Positions 34,608-47,005 are shown, counted from the stretch's first letter. The stretch is 64,000 bases of DNA from Delphinapterus leucas (GCF_002288925.2 NW_022098063.1:4467804-4531803); one strand, 5' to 3'. Translations and numbers: made by a program. The notes: generated by a model from the letters alone, not told the origin.

Positions 34608-34818
34608 GGGCTTCCCTGGTGGCGCAGTGGTTGAGAGTCCGCCTGCCGATGCAGGGGACACGGGCTTGTGCCCCAGTCCGGGAAGACCCCACATGCCGCG
34701 GAGCAGCTGGGCCCGTGAGCCATGGCCGCTGAGCCTGCGCGTCCGGAGCCTGTGCTCCGCAACGGGAGAGGCCACAACAGTGAGAGCCCCCGTACCGCAA
34801 AAACAAAAACAAACAAAA
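34608..34818 (+). mobile_element. CHR-type SINE, short form
   Basis: A short-form CHR SINE: ggggcttccctggtggcgca start, A-box-like tggcgcagtgg at 34620-34630, a diverged B-box, then 'gagccatggccgctgagcc', 'ccggagcctgtgctccgcaa' and a CAAAA tail. The target-site duplication is almost perfect. It interrupts an L2 relic and is younger than that element. Confidence 0.97.
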
Positions 34819-34833
34819 AAGAATGAATCCTGG

Positions 34834-35240
34834 CCTCTTCTCCTCTTTTCTTTCTTCCCCTTTTCCCCGTTACGTTCTCTCTTCCCCCTAGAAACTTCAA
34901 ATACTCTCTGCTGGACAGTACTGCCGAGTTTCTATCTTCAGTTCTGGATTCTCTTTGGATACGAAGACTTACATATCTATTTTCTTCACCTTTGTAGTTG
35001 GAAAGACTGTATATTTCTAAATCTTAACTCTTGGGCTTCAAAACCTGCTTCTCCTTTACTTTTCCACATCTCTATAAACATAGCACCTCAGTCCGTTGCT
35101 GCTGAAGCCAGAAATCTGAGCGCCATTTTTATTCCTCCTCTTTCCTGACCACCACTGCACATCTAAAGCCTTCTGTTCTGAACACTTTTATTGGATTATT
35201 TCTCCTTTTGCCCCTCCCCATTCCTTCTCTTACTCAAGTA
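34834..35240 (+). mobile_element. L2 LINE, resumed 3' part
   Basis: The L2 RT-distal part continues after the SINE: 'cttgggcttcaaaacctgct', 'catctctataaacatagc', 'ctgaagccagaaatctgagc' and 'attcctcctctttcctgacc'. The same order occurs in other L2 relics here. Highly diverged. Confidence 0.6.
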
Positions 35241-36431
35241 ACAAAGAAAATTTAAAAATATCTCGTAACACAGTTATTTTTTATATTGTTTATTAGTTTT
35301 TGATCTTGTATTCTTCACTTTATAAATTGCTTTTTCATAGTTTACATTTTATGTTCCACATTTTCTCCTTTTGTTTTGAACAAAAAATATAATTTATTGT
35401 CTCGCATGGTTAGAAACTCCAGGGAAATGGTTGGCTTCAGGGCTCTAGGATGAATCTCCTCCTTATATCCACCTCTGCTTTCCTCCTGTTGATCTGATTC
35501 TTGCACAGGCTCTTTCTGTGTGTGTGTGGGTGGCCCCCAGAAGCTCCATGTCTGATCCCCAGCTGTGAAAAACAACTTGCTTTTATTGCATTCTGGTCCT
35601 TTTAGTTTCAATTACATTCTAAAAAAACATCATTGGTGATTTTTAGTGAGATTTTATTGTGAGACTTACTCAATTTTAGTTTATATAAAAAGTCTTTTTA
35701 GTTGGTTAAGTCAATTATAGATTGACAGCTTTGGAATATTATTCCATGGGCTCGACCTTCTATTGTTGCTTTCCGGAAGTCACTCATCAGTCTAATTGTC
35801 ATTTCGTTTAGGTTTTCTGTCTTTTCTCTCTGACTGCTTTTAGGATCTTTGCCTTTGTTTTCCTGCACTTCCACTGTGATGAGGGATAAGGATGGAAAGA
35901 AAGGGGTGAGCCAACCAGTTGGCATTGGCTCAGGTGAGAAAGGATAGCAAGGTTGAAGAGAAATTTATTCCAGGATGAATCATGCAGACACCTTTGACCT
36001 TAAATGTGCTTAATTTTTCAGAGTTGATGAAATGAACTATTGGAGGTGATTGAAATAGAGATTTAACTTGATTGTGGACTAGTATTACATTTTCTTATAT
36101 CATGTTTGAGTGTCATTTATACACATTACCAAGAAGCCAACACAGAGTATGCTTTCTTTTATTTGCTTTGCCTAAACTTCTGTTGTTTATTTACTTGATT
36201 CTAATTTGCATTATTAATGCAAGGTGTGTACCTTTTGTAATCTTTGAGATCCTTATGAATAGATTTTGATATTGAGGATACACATGAGGTGGTACTGTTA
36301 TTTGTCCTAAAAATACTTTGGATTTCAGAGGCTCGACTTTGAGAAACTCATTTCATCCATTTTTTCCCTAAGGTGCAAGGCATCACTAGAGGATTCCTTT
36401 CTTAAATGTCTAAAACCAGTCACTACAGACT

Positions 36432-36433
<2 letters not shown>
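35241..36433. other. Unassigned non-coding sequence
   Basis: AT-rich, no repeat or gene recognised. The frames at 35342-35611 (-) and 35698-35925 (-) have no family likeness. Confidence 0.45.
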
Positions 36434-36483
<50 letters not shown>

Positions 36484-36489
36484 TATATC
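36434..36489. repeat. (AT)n(AC)n compound microsatellite
   Basis: About 18 AT units run directly into about 7 AC units and a short AT return. Such compound repeats are usually length-polymorphic. Confidence 0.95.
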
Positions 36490-37340
36490 TATTACTCTCA
36501 GTCTTCCGTAGTTTTCAGTAGATCACAGGTCTTACCACGTTTCCCTAATATCTAACTTAATTTATTTTGTGCTGCAATGTCATCTCTTCAACTGTTATCA
36601 GTAAAAATAATCATGTTCATGTCGCTCACATTAGCCTTTATCTATTTAAAGGATATTACTAAGTTTCCCTTGAGCCTTTTCTTTTCTAGGTTAAATAAGC
36701 CCCATTTCTTTACATTTTCCTCATGGGGGAATGTTTCCTAATCATTTTCATTGTTCTTTCCTGGACCCCCTCCAGATTTTCAGTATCACACTTTAGTTGC
36801 TGAGCCAAAAACGGGCAATTATTAAGAGCTTGACCAGTGCTGAATGGGAAGGGAGGCTGACCTATGGTTCTTACTTACATGACTAATTATAGATCCTGTG
36901 CTATCAGGCAGGGCCTAGTCCCGGTGAGGAATAATCCACGCACCCCAAATTTTTCATTATTTCTTCAGAGCCTTAAAAACACCCCTACTGGATCACCTCA
37001 ACAATTCAGCATTGAAACAATGACTATTTCTTACAGGAAGGCTGAGAGGTTTTTTTTCCAATGCAAGTGAACATCTAATTTTAGGTTTCTTTCCTAAGTC
37101 ATCTTCACAGCATTGCATGGCTTTAACTGAATTTTTATGTATATCTGAGATGCTTAGGTGTGTCTTTGTTTACTTATTTTAGCTCCTATCCTGTTTTTGT
37201 TTTGTCTCAAGTCAAAGAAAGAGGGGAGGTTATGGTCTCCTTTCTAAGCATTTTGTTTGTCCAGGACTCATAGGACATCCCCCTGATCTCAGTAACACAC
37301 AGGCCACTGGGCACTCTGCAGAGCATTTATATATATATGT
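36490..37340. other. Unassigned non-coding sequence
   Basis: No repeat or coding feature is recognised. Confidence 0.45.
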
Positions 37341-37395
37341 TTATTTTTAAATTTTTATTGAAGTATAGTTGATTTACAGTGCTGTGTTGCAGAGT
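37341..37395 (-). mobile_element. Short LINE-1 3' fragment
   Basis: 'tttttattgaagtatagttg' and 'atttacagtgctgtgtt' is the reversed terminal part of an artiodactyl-type LINE-1 3'UTR, with a diverged sequence relative to copies A-C. Confidence 0.65.
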
Positions 37396-38104
37396 ATTAT
37401 ATTATTTCATCGTTGGCTATCCTGATTAATAGATCTGGGGAAACTTAGCGTCTTCCTTGAATAGTGGGGTCCTGGACAACCAGGACGGTGGAACACTCTG
37501 TAGCACCCTTTCCTCAGAAGAGAGCTTTGAAATAGCTGGGTTAATGCTGTTCCCAGTATACTCAGCGTGTTCTCCATGGAGCATTAGTCACTTCAGCTCT
37601 TCCAGGGCGCTGAGAATTGGACATGGATATAATTTCATTAGCCCTGACTAACAAATGTATTCTCTATATTGATGACTTAAAAAAAATAAAACCACATGTT
37701 AATCAAAACAGTGTGTAAACACTGGTCACTAGATATATTGGAAAAAAAAATATTGACCCTGTTAGCTGAAGTTTAAAACAGATTTTACACCCCTGTATCC
37801 AGCGGTGGCCCAGTCCTCCATATCCGCTAAGGGTTAAGTTCCTTGCTTTAAACTCTGCTCTGAGTTACTGCTGTTTTAGCATCTTTGTATTTCTGGAACT
37901 CCATGTCTGACACTGCTGGTGAGATTATCTGCAAACAGCTGGTACGGAACATCTGCTTCATAATTTGAATGGCTTTTTTGGATGAGCTAAATCTCCTCAT
38001 TTTAGATAAAAAGCGTTATTAATCTTTGGAATAATTCCTCTCTTAGCAGAATCTCATTGTTGAAGGAGAAATGAGGGACAGTGTGTACGCATTATGATAG
38101 GATT
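37396..38104. other. Unassigned non-coding sequence
   Basis: Nothing recognised. Frame 37457-37651 has no domain. Confidence 0.4.
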
Positions 38105-38760
38105 TTATTTCTTCACCCCTTTTTAACAAAGGTAGACTTTATTTTTTAGAGCAGTTTCAAGTTCACAGCAAAATTGAGGGGAAAGTATGGAGAGTTCCCA
38201 TATACCCCTTGCCCCACACATGCACGACCTCCCCCCAACAATGAACATCCCCCTCCAGAGTGGTTATTTGTTATAATTGATGAACTTACATGAATACATC
38301 ATTATCACCCAAAGTCCATAGTTTACGGTTCGCTCTCGGTGTTGTATGTTCTACGGATTTTGACAAACATACAGTGACATGTATCTACCACTATAGTGCC
38401 ATACAAAATATTTTCCCTCTCCTAAAGATCCTCTGTGTTCCACCTCTCCATCCCTCCTTTTCCCTTAACTCCTGGTCTTTTCACCGTCTCCCTGGTTTTG
38501 CTTTTTCCAGGATATCATGTACTTAGAATCATACAGTGTGTAGCCTTTTCAGATTGGCTACTTTCACTTAGATACATTTAAGTTTCTTTCATGTCTTGAT
38601 AGCTCATGTTTATCCATTCACTTACTGAAGGACATCTTGGTTGCTTCCAAGTTCTGGAGATTATGAATAAAGCTGCTATAAACATCTGTGTGCAGGTTTT
38701 ATGTGGACGTATGTTTTCACCTCGTTTGAGTAAATACCAAGGAGTGTGACTGCCAGTTTG
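38105..38760 (-). mobile_element. Old LINE-1 (L1M-type) 3' region
   Basis: Reversed old-L1 landmarks: 'gagcagtttcaagttcacag', 'caaaattgaggggaaagtat', 'ttttgacaaacatacagtg', 'acatcttggttgcttccaag' and 'gaataaagctgctataaaca'. The minus frame at 38578-38796 keeps MFIAALFIISRTWKQPRCPS, the L1 ORF2 C-terminal motif also seen in copies A and B. Confidence 0.8.
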
Positions 38761-38804
38761 ATTTATCCCTTTATGCATCTTATCTTCTCCCATCATAGAG
38801 AGCT

Positions 38805-39010
38805 GGCATCTGTTGGCGACCCACTAAGTGTCAGAATTTTTAATAGGTAATGTCATTTCAGCCTCATTACTACTTTGCAAAGAGTTTTTGGTTGTTTTTT
38901 TTTTAATACATGAAAAAACTGATACTTAGAAAATTTGAGCAGTTTGCTCAAGGAGTCATGTGAACAAATTGAAGATTGAAACAGAGCAACCTCTAGTCCC
39001 AATGTTCTAT
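38805..39010 (-). repeat. MIR SINE fragment, reverse
   Basis: 'cccactaagtgtcagaattt', 'tgtcatttcagcctcattac', 'aaaaactgatacttagaaaa' and 'gtttgctcaaggagtcatgt' keep the reversed MIR order. Confidence 0.6.
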
Positions 39011-39744
39011 TATTTTCTCTGAAATAAGTTAGAGCTGGAAGGGACCTTAGAGAGGTATGATCCGAGCAGGCACACCTTTAACATGTATGGGGCAAGAATA
39101 CAAAGGGAGACCCCTGCATAGGGTTTAGACAACCCCGATTGTCTAAACGTTTAAAAGCAATAAATCAAGCTAAAAATCTGTAAGTAAGATGTTCTGTCCT
39201 CCTACCTGGACACGACCACCTTTGCAACAACCTAAAAGGCCAATTTTGAATCTGGAATTCAAATGCTCAGAGTCTAACGCCAGAATATGACAGCACAGGA
39301 GAAACTACCACAGCACCCCTGCTACCCTCCTTTCTCCCCTTCCTTAGGGACCTTGCATGGACATATGTGGGTTCACCAACTCACGTGTACAAAGTCCGTC
39401 CATGCTGCCTGCCCACAGCTGTCCCTTGGCCCCATTTCAGACCTAAGATGTACACGATGGGGTGTGTTCCTTTGCTGGGAGAGTAGACCCAGAGAAGAAG
39501 TGTACACTGGCCCAGGAGGCAGGGTTATGGTCACTGAGCAGGGAATTCAAGGATCCCAGGGGCCCAGTGCATGGCTAGCTAGTGCAGAATGTAGGCTTCG
39601 TGTAGGCAGGTTTCTTTGACCCCATGGTCTCCCCATTCCCCTGAAGGTGGGAGAAGGGAGGGTGTAGCCAAGGAGATCCAGAGTCAGGCCCAGAGCAAAA
39701 GGCCCCTCTTGCTCATATCTGAGGATGGAACTGGATCCAGATGC
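39011..39744. other. Unassigned non-coding sequence
   Basis: No repeat recognised. The 110-aa frame at 39287-39619 (+) is the longest non-repeat frame nearby, but it shows no domain, signal peptide or splice context; I do not call it a gene. Confidence 0.4.
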
Positions 39745-39835
39745 CCCAGTTCATGAATGGGAAAACAGAGGCCAAAGTCACATGGCTCTTAGTGGCTGCA
39801 CAGGGATGTCCTGATTCCCAGCACTTTTTGTAAGG
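39745..39835 (-). repeat. MIR SINE fragment, reverse
   Basis: 'gggaaaacagaggccaaagt', 'cacatggctcttagtggctg' and 'tgtcctgattcccagcac' are the reversed MIR core. Confidence 0.55.
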
Positions 39836-40439
39836 TTGTCCTTAGGAGTCTGGGTTGTTCTATAAATGTATTTATATAAACTCATCCCAGGAATCACTTC
39901 ACAATTCTTTTCAGCAAAGAACTAAAAAACCTGCCCATGGATATCATTTCTACTCATAGTCGCAACTAGGTGCTCTTGAATGAACAAACAGTCATTTAGG
40001 TGATATTACAAAGCAATCAATACCTTAGGGGATTTCTAAAGGCTAATTAGAGACTTTTGGGGACACCAATCACAGCACAGTTCCCAAATAATTTCCAAAT
40101 TACTTCCTATATAGGTCAGTTTATTGATGTACTTGATGAGTCGACTGGCTCACCAAGAAACCACAATTAGAAATGTGATCAACATAAACTTGGTTGAAAC
40201 CACTGGCAGATGTTTTCAATGATTTGCATGTAAATTAGTCACCAGCTTTAGAAATCCGGCTTATTAAGGGTTGAGATTATTTCATACATTTTCTCTTTTG
40301 TTGGAATGTGCTGAAAGAAGACTTCTGTTTATTTAAAGGTCGTGTCTTAAGAGTCTTCTAGTGTTTAGGTTTTCCCCCTGCATACTTAATTCGTGATATT
40401 ATTTTCTCACGCATTGATAAATATCTCTAAAGATGCCTT
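39836..40439. other. Unassigned non-coding sequence
   Basis: No feature recognised. Confidence 0.4.
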
Positions 40440-40660
40440 AACCTTTGAACAGCACTTTATTTCTCATAATGTATGTTGGATATGCTATCTACCTTGATTC
40501 TTATGGATGCTCTGTGAGACAATTTGGGCAAAGATGTTATCACTCTAGTATTTTTTCAGACGGGGACCCTGAGGTGTTGAGAGATGGCTCACACAACTGC
40601 TGGGTGCAGAGCTGAAGTCTGACTCTGAATCTCCCACACTTTCCATTATGCCATCGTGCT
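40440..40660 (-). repeat. MIR SINE, reverse
   Basis: 'gaacagcactttatttctca', 'gatgctctgtgagacaattt', 'gggaccctgaggtgttgaga', 'ctcacacaactgctgggtgc' and 'gaagtctgactctgaatctc' give almost the whole reversed MIR. Confidence 0.65.
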
Positions 40661-41404
40661 TTTTTTTTTTTTTTACTAGTGGAGGATCCTCAGCCTGTGT
40701 TAAACCCCCAAGTGGCTTTGCTTTCCAGCCATTCTTGTGAATGCCCCCTGAACCAGCTGGATGTAGACTCATGTTATATTGGGAGGGCTCCCCACTCCAG
40801 CCCCCCATCTAGAACATACTCTTTCATAATTAAAGAATCCAAATGGGTTCTGGAACCTTTAAAGAAAGCAGTGGTCATTTAATAATAGAATAAAATGTGA
40901 TGTATACTCATTATATTTACTTTTAATTCAAATAATACATATTTATTATTATACATTTTATCCCTCACTACATAATCAGTGAGTCAAACTTTTTATGTTA
41001 CTTTTTTTTAAATAGAGCAAAGCTCTCTCTGAACTTATCCATACTTGATATGCGGCTGGATCTTTTCAATGCTAGCCTAATCCACACTGCCCCCAAACTA
41101 GTGATAAGGAGCGGAGGGGAAGGTGCTCAGAAGACTAACTCTGTTAGTTAGTTGGGAGTTAGTTAGTTACTCTGTTGGGAGTATTCTTCAACCACTTTTC
41201 ATCATTTTGGATATTCATTACTTCCCCCCTTGAAACACATCAAGGTGTTAATACTATGAGGGTATCAGGACATTGTAAACAGTAAAGAGAGAACGGTGCG
41301 TGGTTTAAAGCAAACCCATGTTGAAGGTGTGCTCTCTCTTCTGATAGGAAACATTTTCTGATGTACAGTTAGGACATATTGTGTTAAAAAACAATCCCTT
41401 ATTT
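40661..41404. other. Unassigned non-coding sequence
   Basis: No element recognised. A small local duplication of 'gttagttagttgggagt'-like units lies at 41140-41185. Confidence 0.4.
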
Positions 41405-41612
41405 GGTCTCTTACATCAAAGTATAGGGCAAGACAGTAAATATTTTAAGGCCTTGTGGGTCACATCTGTCATGACTACTCAATCCTGTTGTAGTGCTGAA
41501 GTGGGCATAGACAATACGGGCAAATGAGCATGGCTGTGTTCCAGCAAAACTTTATTTATAGGAATAGGCAGCTGGCTAAATTTGGCTCACAGGGTATAAT
41601 TTGCCACCCCCT
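41405..41612. mobile_element. hAT-type MITE (MER33/Charlie-like)
   Basis: Landmarks: 'caagacagtaaatattttaa', 'ggccttgtgggtcacatctg', 'gcatagacaatacgggcaaa', 'tgtgttccagcaaaacttta' and the terminal 'gtataatttgccaccccc'. This is a common non-autonomous hAT repeat in mammals; the exact family name is not certain. Confidence 0.7.
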
Positions 41613-41819
41613 TAGTTTGTATATTTGAACCTACTTCTTTAGCCTATTTGTCAACAGTCTAAAAGGATGCTGTTCCAGTGGTGGAATTTGGGGTCCTGTA
41701 TCCCTATCAGTTACCATTACTGACCTAGACACAAAGCCTTCTGACTTCACACATACATTCTGGTGTCATCCTCTTTATCTGTCAACCTCCCCAAGACATG
41801 CTATCCTTCCCCCTTTTCT

Positions 41820-42165
41820 CTTAGCAGTCACTGTGTCAGTTATCCACAGCACACAACCACAAAGACTTAGTGGCACCCAGTCCTAAGTTCCTTGCTCCTA
41901 AGTCTGGGGTCAGGTTGGGGCTGCCTAGGTGGCTCTCCTGATCATGGTTGGACTCACTTACCGGCCTGGGGCTGTGCTGGCTGAGGTGATGGGTGGCTCG
42001 GCTCTAGCTGGCTGTTTTCACGACAAAGGCAAAGGTACAGAGCGTGAGTAGAAATAGGCAAGACTTGTAGAAGTCTGGGCTCAAACAAACTCTCTCCTGC
42101 CTCCTGCCAGTGGATGAGTCCAGATTCAAAAGGCAAGATGATCCCACCTTTTTAGTGGGAGTGAC
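41820..42165 (-). mobile_element. Possible MaLR-type LTR relic
   Basis: 'cacaaccacaaagacttagt' and 'aagtctggggtcaggttggg' then 'ggctctcctgatcatggttg' and 'gggctgtgctggctgagg' resemble the reversed start of an LTR of the type at 33.9 kb. The remainder is too diverged to be sure. Confidence 0.4.
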
Positions 42166-42449
42166 TACGATTTTGCGTGGCTAAGAGTGTGGTTACAGGG
42201 AGGAGTGAAGAACTGGGGCTGTTAGCCCCAAGTCCGGTAGATTCTATCTCCTTTCTGCTTCTCCATGCTATCTCTCTCGATTCCTGTTGCATCTTCTTAG
42301 GTCCACATCTTACTGCTTTAAACAGATGTATGACGATTCTCCTCACTTGCACTCTCCAGCCCTCGAAGTCACCAAGCCCTTCTTCCTTACGGCTGAGCCC
42401 TGGTCATATCACTTCCACAAGTAAAAATATTTAGTGCCTACCCATCAAA

Positions 42450-42960
42450 TTCTCTTGGGTTGATTTCCTAGGAGCTCTACCTTTTAGCTCCATTTTACCT
42501 GTTGTCTGGGTCACCCTATAGCCAAGGCAAGTTTCTCCCCCTTCTAATAACTTCTTAATTTTTCTCATCTTGAGTCTTTGTTCAAGCTCTGTGTCTTTTC
42601 AAGATGTTCTTTTATGCTGTCTTTGTTTGCAGAAATTGTATTCCTCCTTGAAGATGTGGCTCAGATGACTCTCCCTTTCAGTAACTGGCTCAGGTTCTTC
42701 TCTTTCCCCACTGACTCTCTTCTCTGGCAAGCCATGCTTCTTTCCTTCTACTTTTCATCAGCATTTGGCACATTTTACCTGGAGCTATAGGGCATTTATT
42801 TGGATGATGACTCAACACTTCTAACAATTGTAAGTTCCTTCAGGACGATTGGTGGCTATTTGATGTCTATATGTCTCTGGCATGGGACCTGTTCCAGAGT
42901 AGGCATTCAGAAGAGGTCTGTTGAAGGAATTAATGCTTGAATGAATGTGACTAAGGAAGA
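42450..42960 (+). mobile_element. L2 LINE 3' end
   Basis: Plus-strand L2 order: 'ccttgaagatgtggctcaga', 'tcagcatttggcacatttta', 'ttgtaagttccttcaggacg' and 'gagtaggcattcagaagagg', with the terminal 'tgcttgaatgaatg'. Confidence 0.65.
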
Positions 42961-44285
42961 GGGTGCCTCAGCCTCCAAGACAATGCTGTGAGGTTCTAGC
43001 ATTGCTGCTGTTTCCATCTTTTCAGATTCAGTGGAAAAGGAACAACCCCCTTCCATTTATTTCCAAAGGGCTAAAGCAAGCAAACAGCTGAAGCCAGCCT
43101 GTCCTTCACCTGATGCTGAAAAAGCTCTCTCTTTTCTTTTTCAACCAAAACCCTTATTTTTGTTGCCTGGTTAATGTCTTCTTTTTCTAAAAGGACTCCT
43201 GGCCTGGGTAAGGAGGACATGACGCCTAGTGGCTGCAGGTACTGTGCTGGGTGGTTTTCTTCCCCCCAGGCTTGGGATGCACAACAATGGTTGGAATCCA
43301 ACACAAACCTTCTTCCACCCTGACTCCCTTACCCACCCCTCTGGCTAGCAGTATTCCTCTGTCTGGACTCTTCCTATCCCATGGGTATGTGTGGACTTCA
43401 CCTCTGAAGAGTATACTCACCTCTAAGGGCCTTCAGATTGGGTTCAGTGTTGCTTCTTGGAAAACTGTTTTCTGAACATACCCAGTGAAATTGCAGCAAT
43501 AGGCCAGTTTTATCTGATTATTGTCCTTATTGATTCTGGCCCTGTCTACTTTCATTGTTCTGCGTATTATCTCACTCTGTGTGGTGGATCACAACAGGCT
43601 GAGGCCCTGGACCTCTTCAGCCTCATTCTACCACTTGTCAACGTTTGTTAAAAGTCTCGATTACATGTGCTTTTAGCTGATTGTCTTTGGCCCATTTTTA
43701 TTTCTTCTTGAGTTCGAACCACTGGGCTAATATTTATTTTATGGTTAATTTTTCTCTTCATTGAAAATGTGAATGCTTTCCAAGACTTGCTGTCTCTAAT
43801 TTGAGCTTGTGACCTATTTTACAACTTATTTTTTCAAGAGCTATTTTAATTCAAATCAGCTAGAAATTATGGCCATCATTTTCTATTTAGTCTTCTCATT
43901 TCCTGCTTTGCAAGAAAGATAAGACCAGAGAGGTTGTCATTTTAGTGCTGTGGAAACTTCTGAAATTACATTATTCTTTTGAATTTATTTTGTGTGCTAA
44001 GCTGTAAGAAGCTTTGATTGATTCGCTCTCAGGGGTTTTCTGTTTTGTTTTGTTTTGTTGTTTGTTTTTTTGGAGGCATTGTTTCTAAAGGTAAACCAGT
44101 GTTTGTCCATTAATGAATAGATTTCAAACGGCCACTGAGTATGGTGGCCTAGAATTACAGAGTGAAGATCAGGTTTACTTCCTGGCTAATTTCTCTTACG
44201 TTCTTGGGTGGATGGATCCGTAAGAAGATTAGGTATTTATTTTTCCCAACATCCTTTCTCTTCTCTTTCTTACTAAAATTATGAG
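42961..44285. other. Unassigned non-coding sequence
   Basis: No confident repeat. A (GTTTT)n-like patch lies near 44040-44070. The frames at 43071-43304 (-) and 43251-43475 (+) show no domain. Confidence 0.4.
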
Positions 44286-44500
44286 ACAGTGTACTGTAGA
44301 ATTAACAGTATGGATGCTGGGGTCAGAGTTCCTCAGTTTAAACATCAGAATCATTATTTACTAAGTGTAGGACCTTGAGGAATATATCTAAACCTGTGGC
44401 TCAGTTTTCTCTTCTCTAAAATAGGGGCTGGTATGTGAATAAAGTGTGGTAAGATACATTAAGTTGTGGGCATAGTTCATGGACATATTAAAGTAATACG
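44286..44500 (+). repeat. MIR SINE
   Basis: 'gacagtgtactgtagaatta', 'ggatgctggggtcagagttc', 'tgtggctcagttttctcttc' and 'taaaataggggctggtatgt' follow the MIR order. Confidence 0.7.
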
Positions 44501-44662
44501 AATGCTATTATTCTTATTACTGCCAATACTGTGTGAATCCTTGCTTCAATTTTGCCCAAATTTTCACATGAGCAAAAATTATAGCTAGAATCTTGGTCAT
44601 GTCACAAGATAGGCAAATGGAAGGATAGAGTAGAAACGCTATTGATAAAATTAGGTAGAATC

Positions 44663-44871
44663 GGGCTTCCCTGGTGGCGCAATGGTTGAGCGTCCACCTG
44701 CCGATGCAGGGCACACGGGTTCGTGCCCCGGTCTGGGAAGATTCCCACATGCCGTGGAGCGGCTGGGCCCATGAGCCATGGCCGCTGAGCCTGTGCGTCC
44801 GGAGCCTGTGCTCCGCAATGGGAGAGGCCACAACAGTGAGAGGCGCGCGTACCGCAAAAAAAAAAAAAAAA
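44663..44871 (+). mobile_element. CHR-type SINE, short form
   Basis: The head reads 'cttccctggtggcgcaatgg' with B-box 'gggttcgtgcccc', followed by the standard short body and a pure A tail. The target-site duplication aggtagaatc lies at 44653-44662 and 44872-44881. Reading frames on either strand are shadows of the SINE. Confidence 0.96.
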
Positions 44872-44881
44872 AGGTAGAATC

Positions 44882-46755
44882 TTCCCACAGAAAATTTGCA
44901 ATATACTTGGACGGCGCTATATAGTAGTTGCATTTTTTTCCCATTATGCTTACAATTTTATTCACAAAATAACGAGCTGGGGTGTAGTAGATAACTGTCT
45001 TCACAAAGCAAATAATCGTTGAGTGCTAGGAAGCTATTTATCATGAATGCAACCTTCCTTTCCTTTGAAGGATAGGAAAGAAAGCATGATATGTTTAAAC
45101 TGAAGAATCTTTACAAGTTTTCTGCATGAATCATTAAGGAATGCCAAACCTATTGTTTTCAACCTTAAATTATAAGATAAAGAGTTCAATATTTTTATGA
45201 CCAGAAATTTAAAAAATGTTTCAATGAGTAGTTATTATTTTTAGGTCTTATTAATAATTCTTTGAAAATATGATTTTTTAAATGGCTAAATAATTTTCCA
45301 TTTTATAGAAGAAGCACAGTTTTTTCTATAGTGGGCCAACGCCCCAACTTAGGCTCTTTCCCCCAACTCAAGGCTCTCTCCCCAAACAAGACATTATTGT
45401 CAGTCAGAAGTTACTGAGACATTAGGACAACGAGCCACTGTACAGGGAAGGAAAAGACAGGTCCTTGTCCTTGGTCCTTTGTCATGCAGAGCATCCTGGA
45501 AAAAGGAGGGGGGTGATCCTGTTTCTTGTGCTTATGGTAAAAAAAATGACTATTTCAAATAATTCTTGAGAGGACAAGAGAACACTGAGAAATAGACAGG
45601 AATAGAGAAAAAGCCCTTGCATATCAGAGTTTTGGTCTTCAGGGAGAAGCAAAGTGGGTAGACTACTTGGATAAAGAATGTACACATCGTGATGAGACAA
45701 ACCTGATTTCTTATTAAATTGTAAATTTTTAATGGAGTCCTACTTAGAGAATATTACTGAGACACACCTCCTCCGACTTCTATGCTTTAAAATTGATCAA
45801 GTGGAAAAACCATCTGATTTGTTTTTCATCTCTAGAGGAGAGTGGATTTTCCAAAAATAACCATCGGCTGCGTGATGCCATTTTTCACTGGCAAGCAGCT
45901 GAAATGGGTTTTAAACCTACTGTCTTCTCTATTTTTGGTGAAGAACTCAGAAAAAGCACAAATGTCAGCACAACTTGGGATGTATAGGAAGGATTAGGGG
46001 CTTTGGGGCTTCAAGTATTGAATATGGGTGTTGATTCTCTTCTCTTTAACGGATTATATCTATAATAACATGCTGCTTCTCTCTTTAAATTCTCTGAAAC
46101 ATTTGTCTGGTGTCCCAGCAGTTACCATGCCCCTCCTTGCAGCATTTAGAAAAGCCTGCATTATTTTCAGATTCTCTTTGAGAATTCTCGTCTCTTTCTT
46201 AGTCAATATGGTCATCAGTAACTTGCAGTACTACAGTAAATCTGAAGAAAGCTAGCAGAAAAAAGCTTATTGATTCTCAATGACCTTTGAAAATAACCAC
46301 AAGTAAGGGGAAAACTCTGTGGAGCTGAATGGAAAATGCCTGAGTCCCAAAACCTGTCTTCCCCTTTTTCCATAGTAGGTGGCCCATGCTGCATGACCAT
46401 CCTTGCTGGTCACACGACTAAGCCTTCTCCAGGGGAATGAGAGCAGAAGTGATGTGTACCACTTCCAGGCCTGGCCTACGAAACCACCTGTGACATTTTC
46501 TAGAATAGTCTTCTTCCAACTAAGTAAAAATCTACATCCCTATCATTGCTATCTGCCAATCTTCGTTTATTTCTCTTACAAAGTAAATAGGGTAAGCCTA
46601 CCCCATCTTCCACATGTCTCTTTAGGGCCCTTTCTAACTTTAAATACCTATGATTTCATAACTGAGCTCAGAATGCCCTCTCAAAATGACTCTGTGATTA
46701 GAATTGAGAGCATCCAGGTTAATATTTACAGATATTTGATTATATATCTGTGAGA
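44882..46755. other. Unassigned non-coding sequence
   Basis: About 1.9 kb with no recognised repeat or gene. Frames at 45482-45700 (-), 45793-45987 (+) and 46403-46753 (+) have no supportive features. Confidence 0.45.
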
Positions 46756-47005
46756 GGCAGGTGAGTATAGGGGTTGAGAGTCTACGCTCTGGGGCTTTAA
46801 TTCCTGCAGTACCAGTTTCTGGCTGTGTGACGTTGGGCATATTGTTTTAACTTTTCGAGTTTCAATTTCCACATCAGTAAAATGGGGATAATAATAGTAC
46901 CTTATAGGGTTGTTGTGAGAATTAAAAGAATTAATATGTGCAAAAGACTTGAGAAAATACCCTCAATAAATGCACTCAATAAATGTTAGCTATCGCTGTT
47001 AATAC
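46756..47005 (+). repeat. MIR SINE, nearly complete
   Basis: The best MIR in the window: head 'gtataggggttgagagtcta', core 'ctggctgtgtgacgttgggc', 'tcagtaaaatggggataata', 'gggttgttgtgagaattaaa', and a 3' end with 'caataaatgttagctat'. Confidence 0.88.

Noticed and set aside
36434..36489. CRISPR-like or satellite array
   Set aside because: It is a simple dinucleotide repeat without spacers. No CRISPR-type array exists in the window, and the DNA is from an animal nucleus.
39287..39619. 110-aa frame on the plus strand as a small gene
   Set aside because: No domain, signal peptide, membrane segment or codon pattern supports it. A frame of this length is expected by chance here.
44674..44877. Open frames across SINEs giving similar proteins at several sites (for example 34627, 44651, 47152 and 49354)
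   Set aside because: The similarity is that of the CHR SINE itself, translated in different frames. It is not a gene family.
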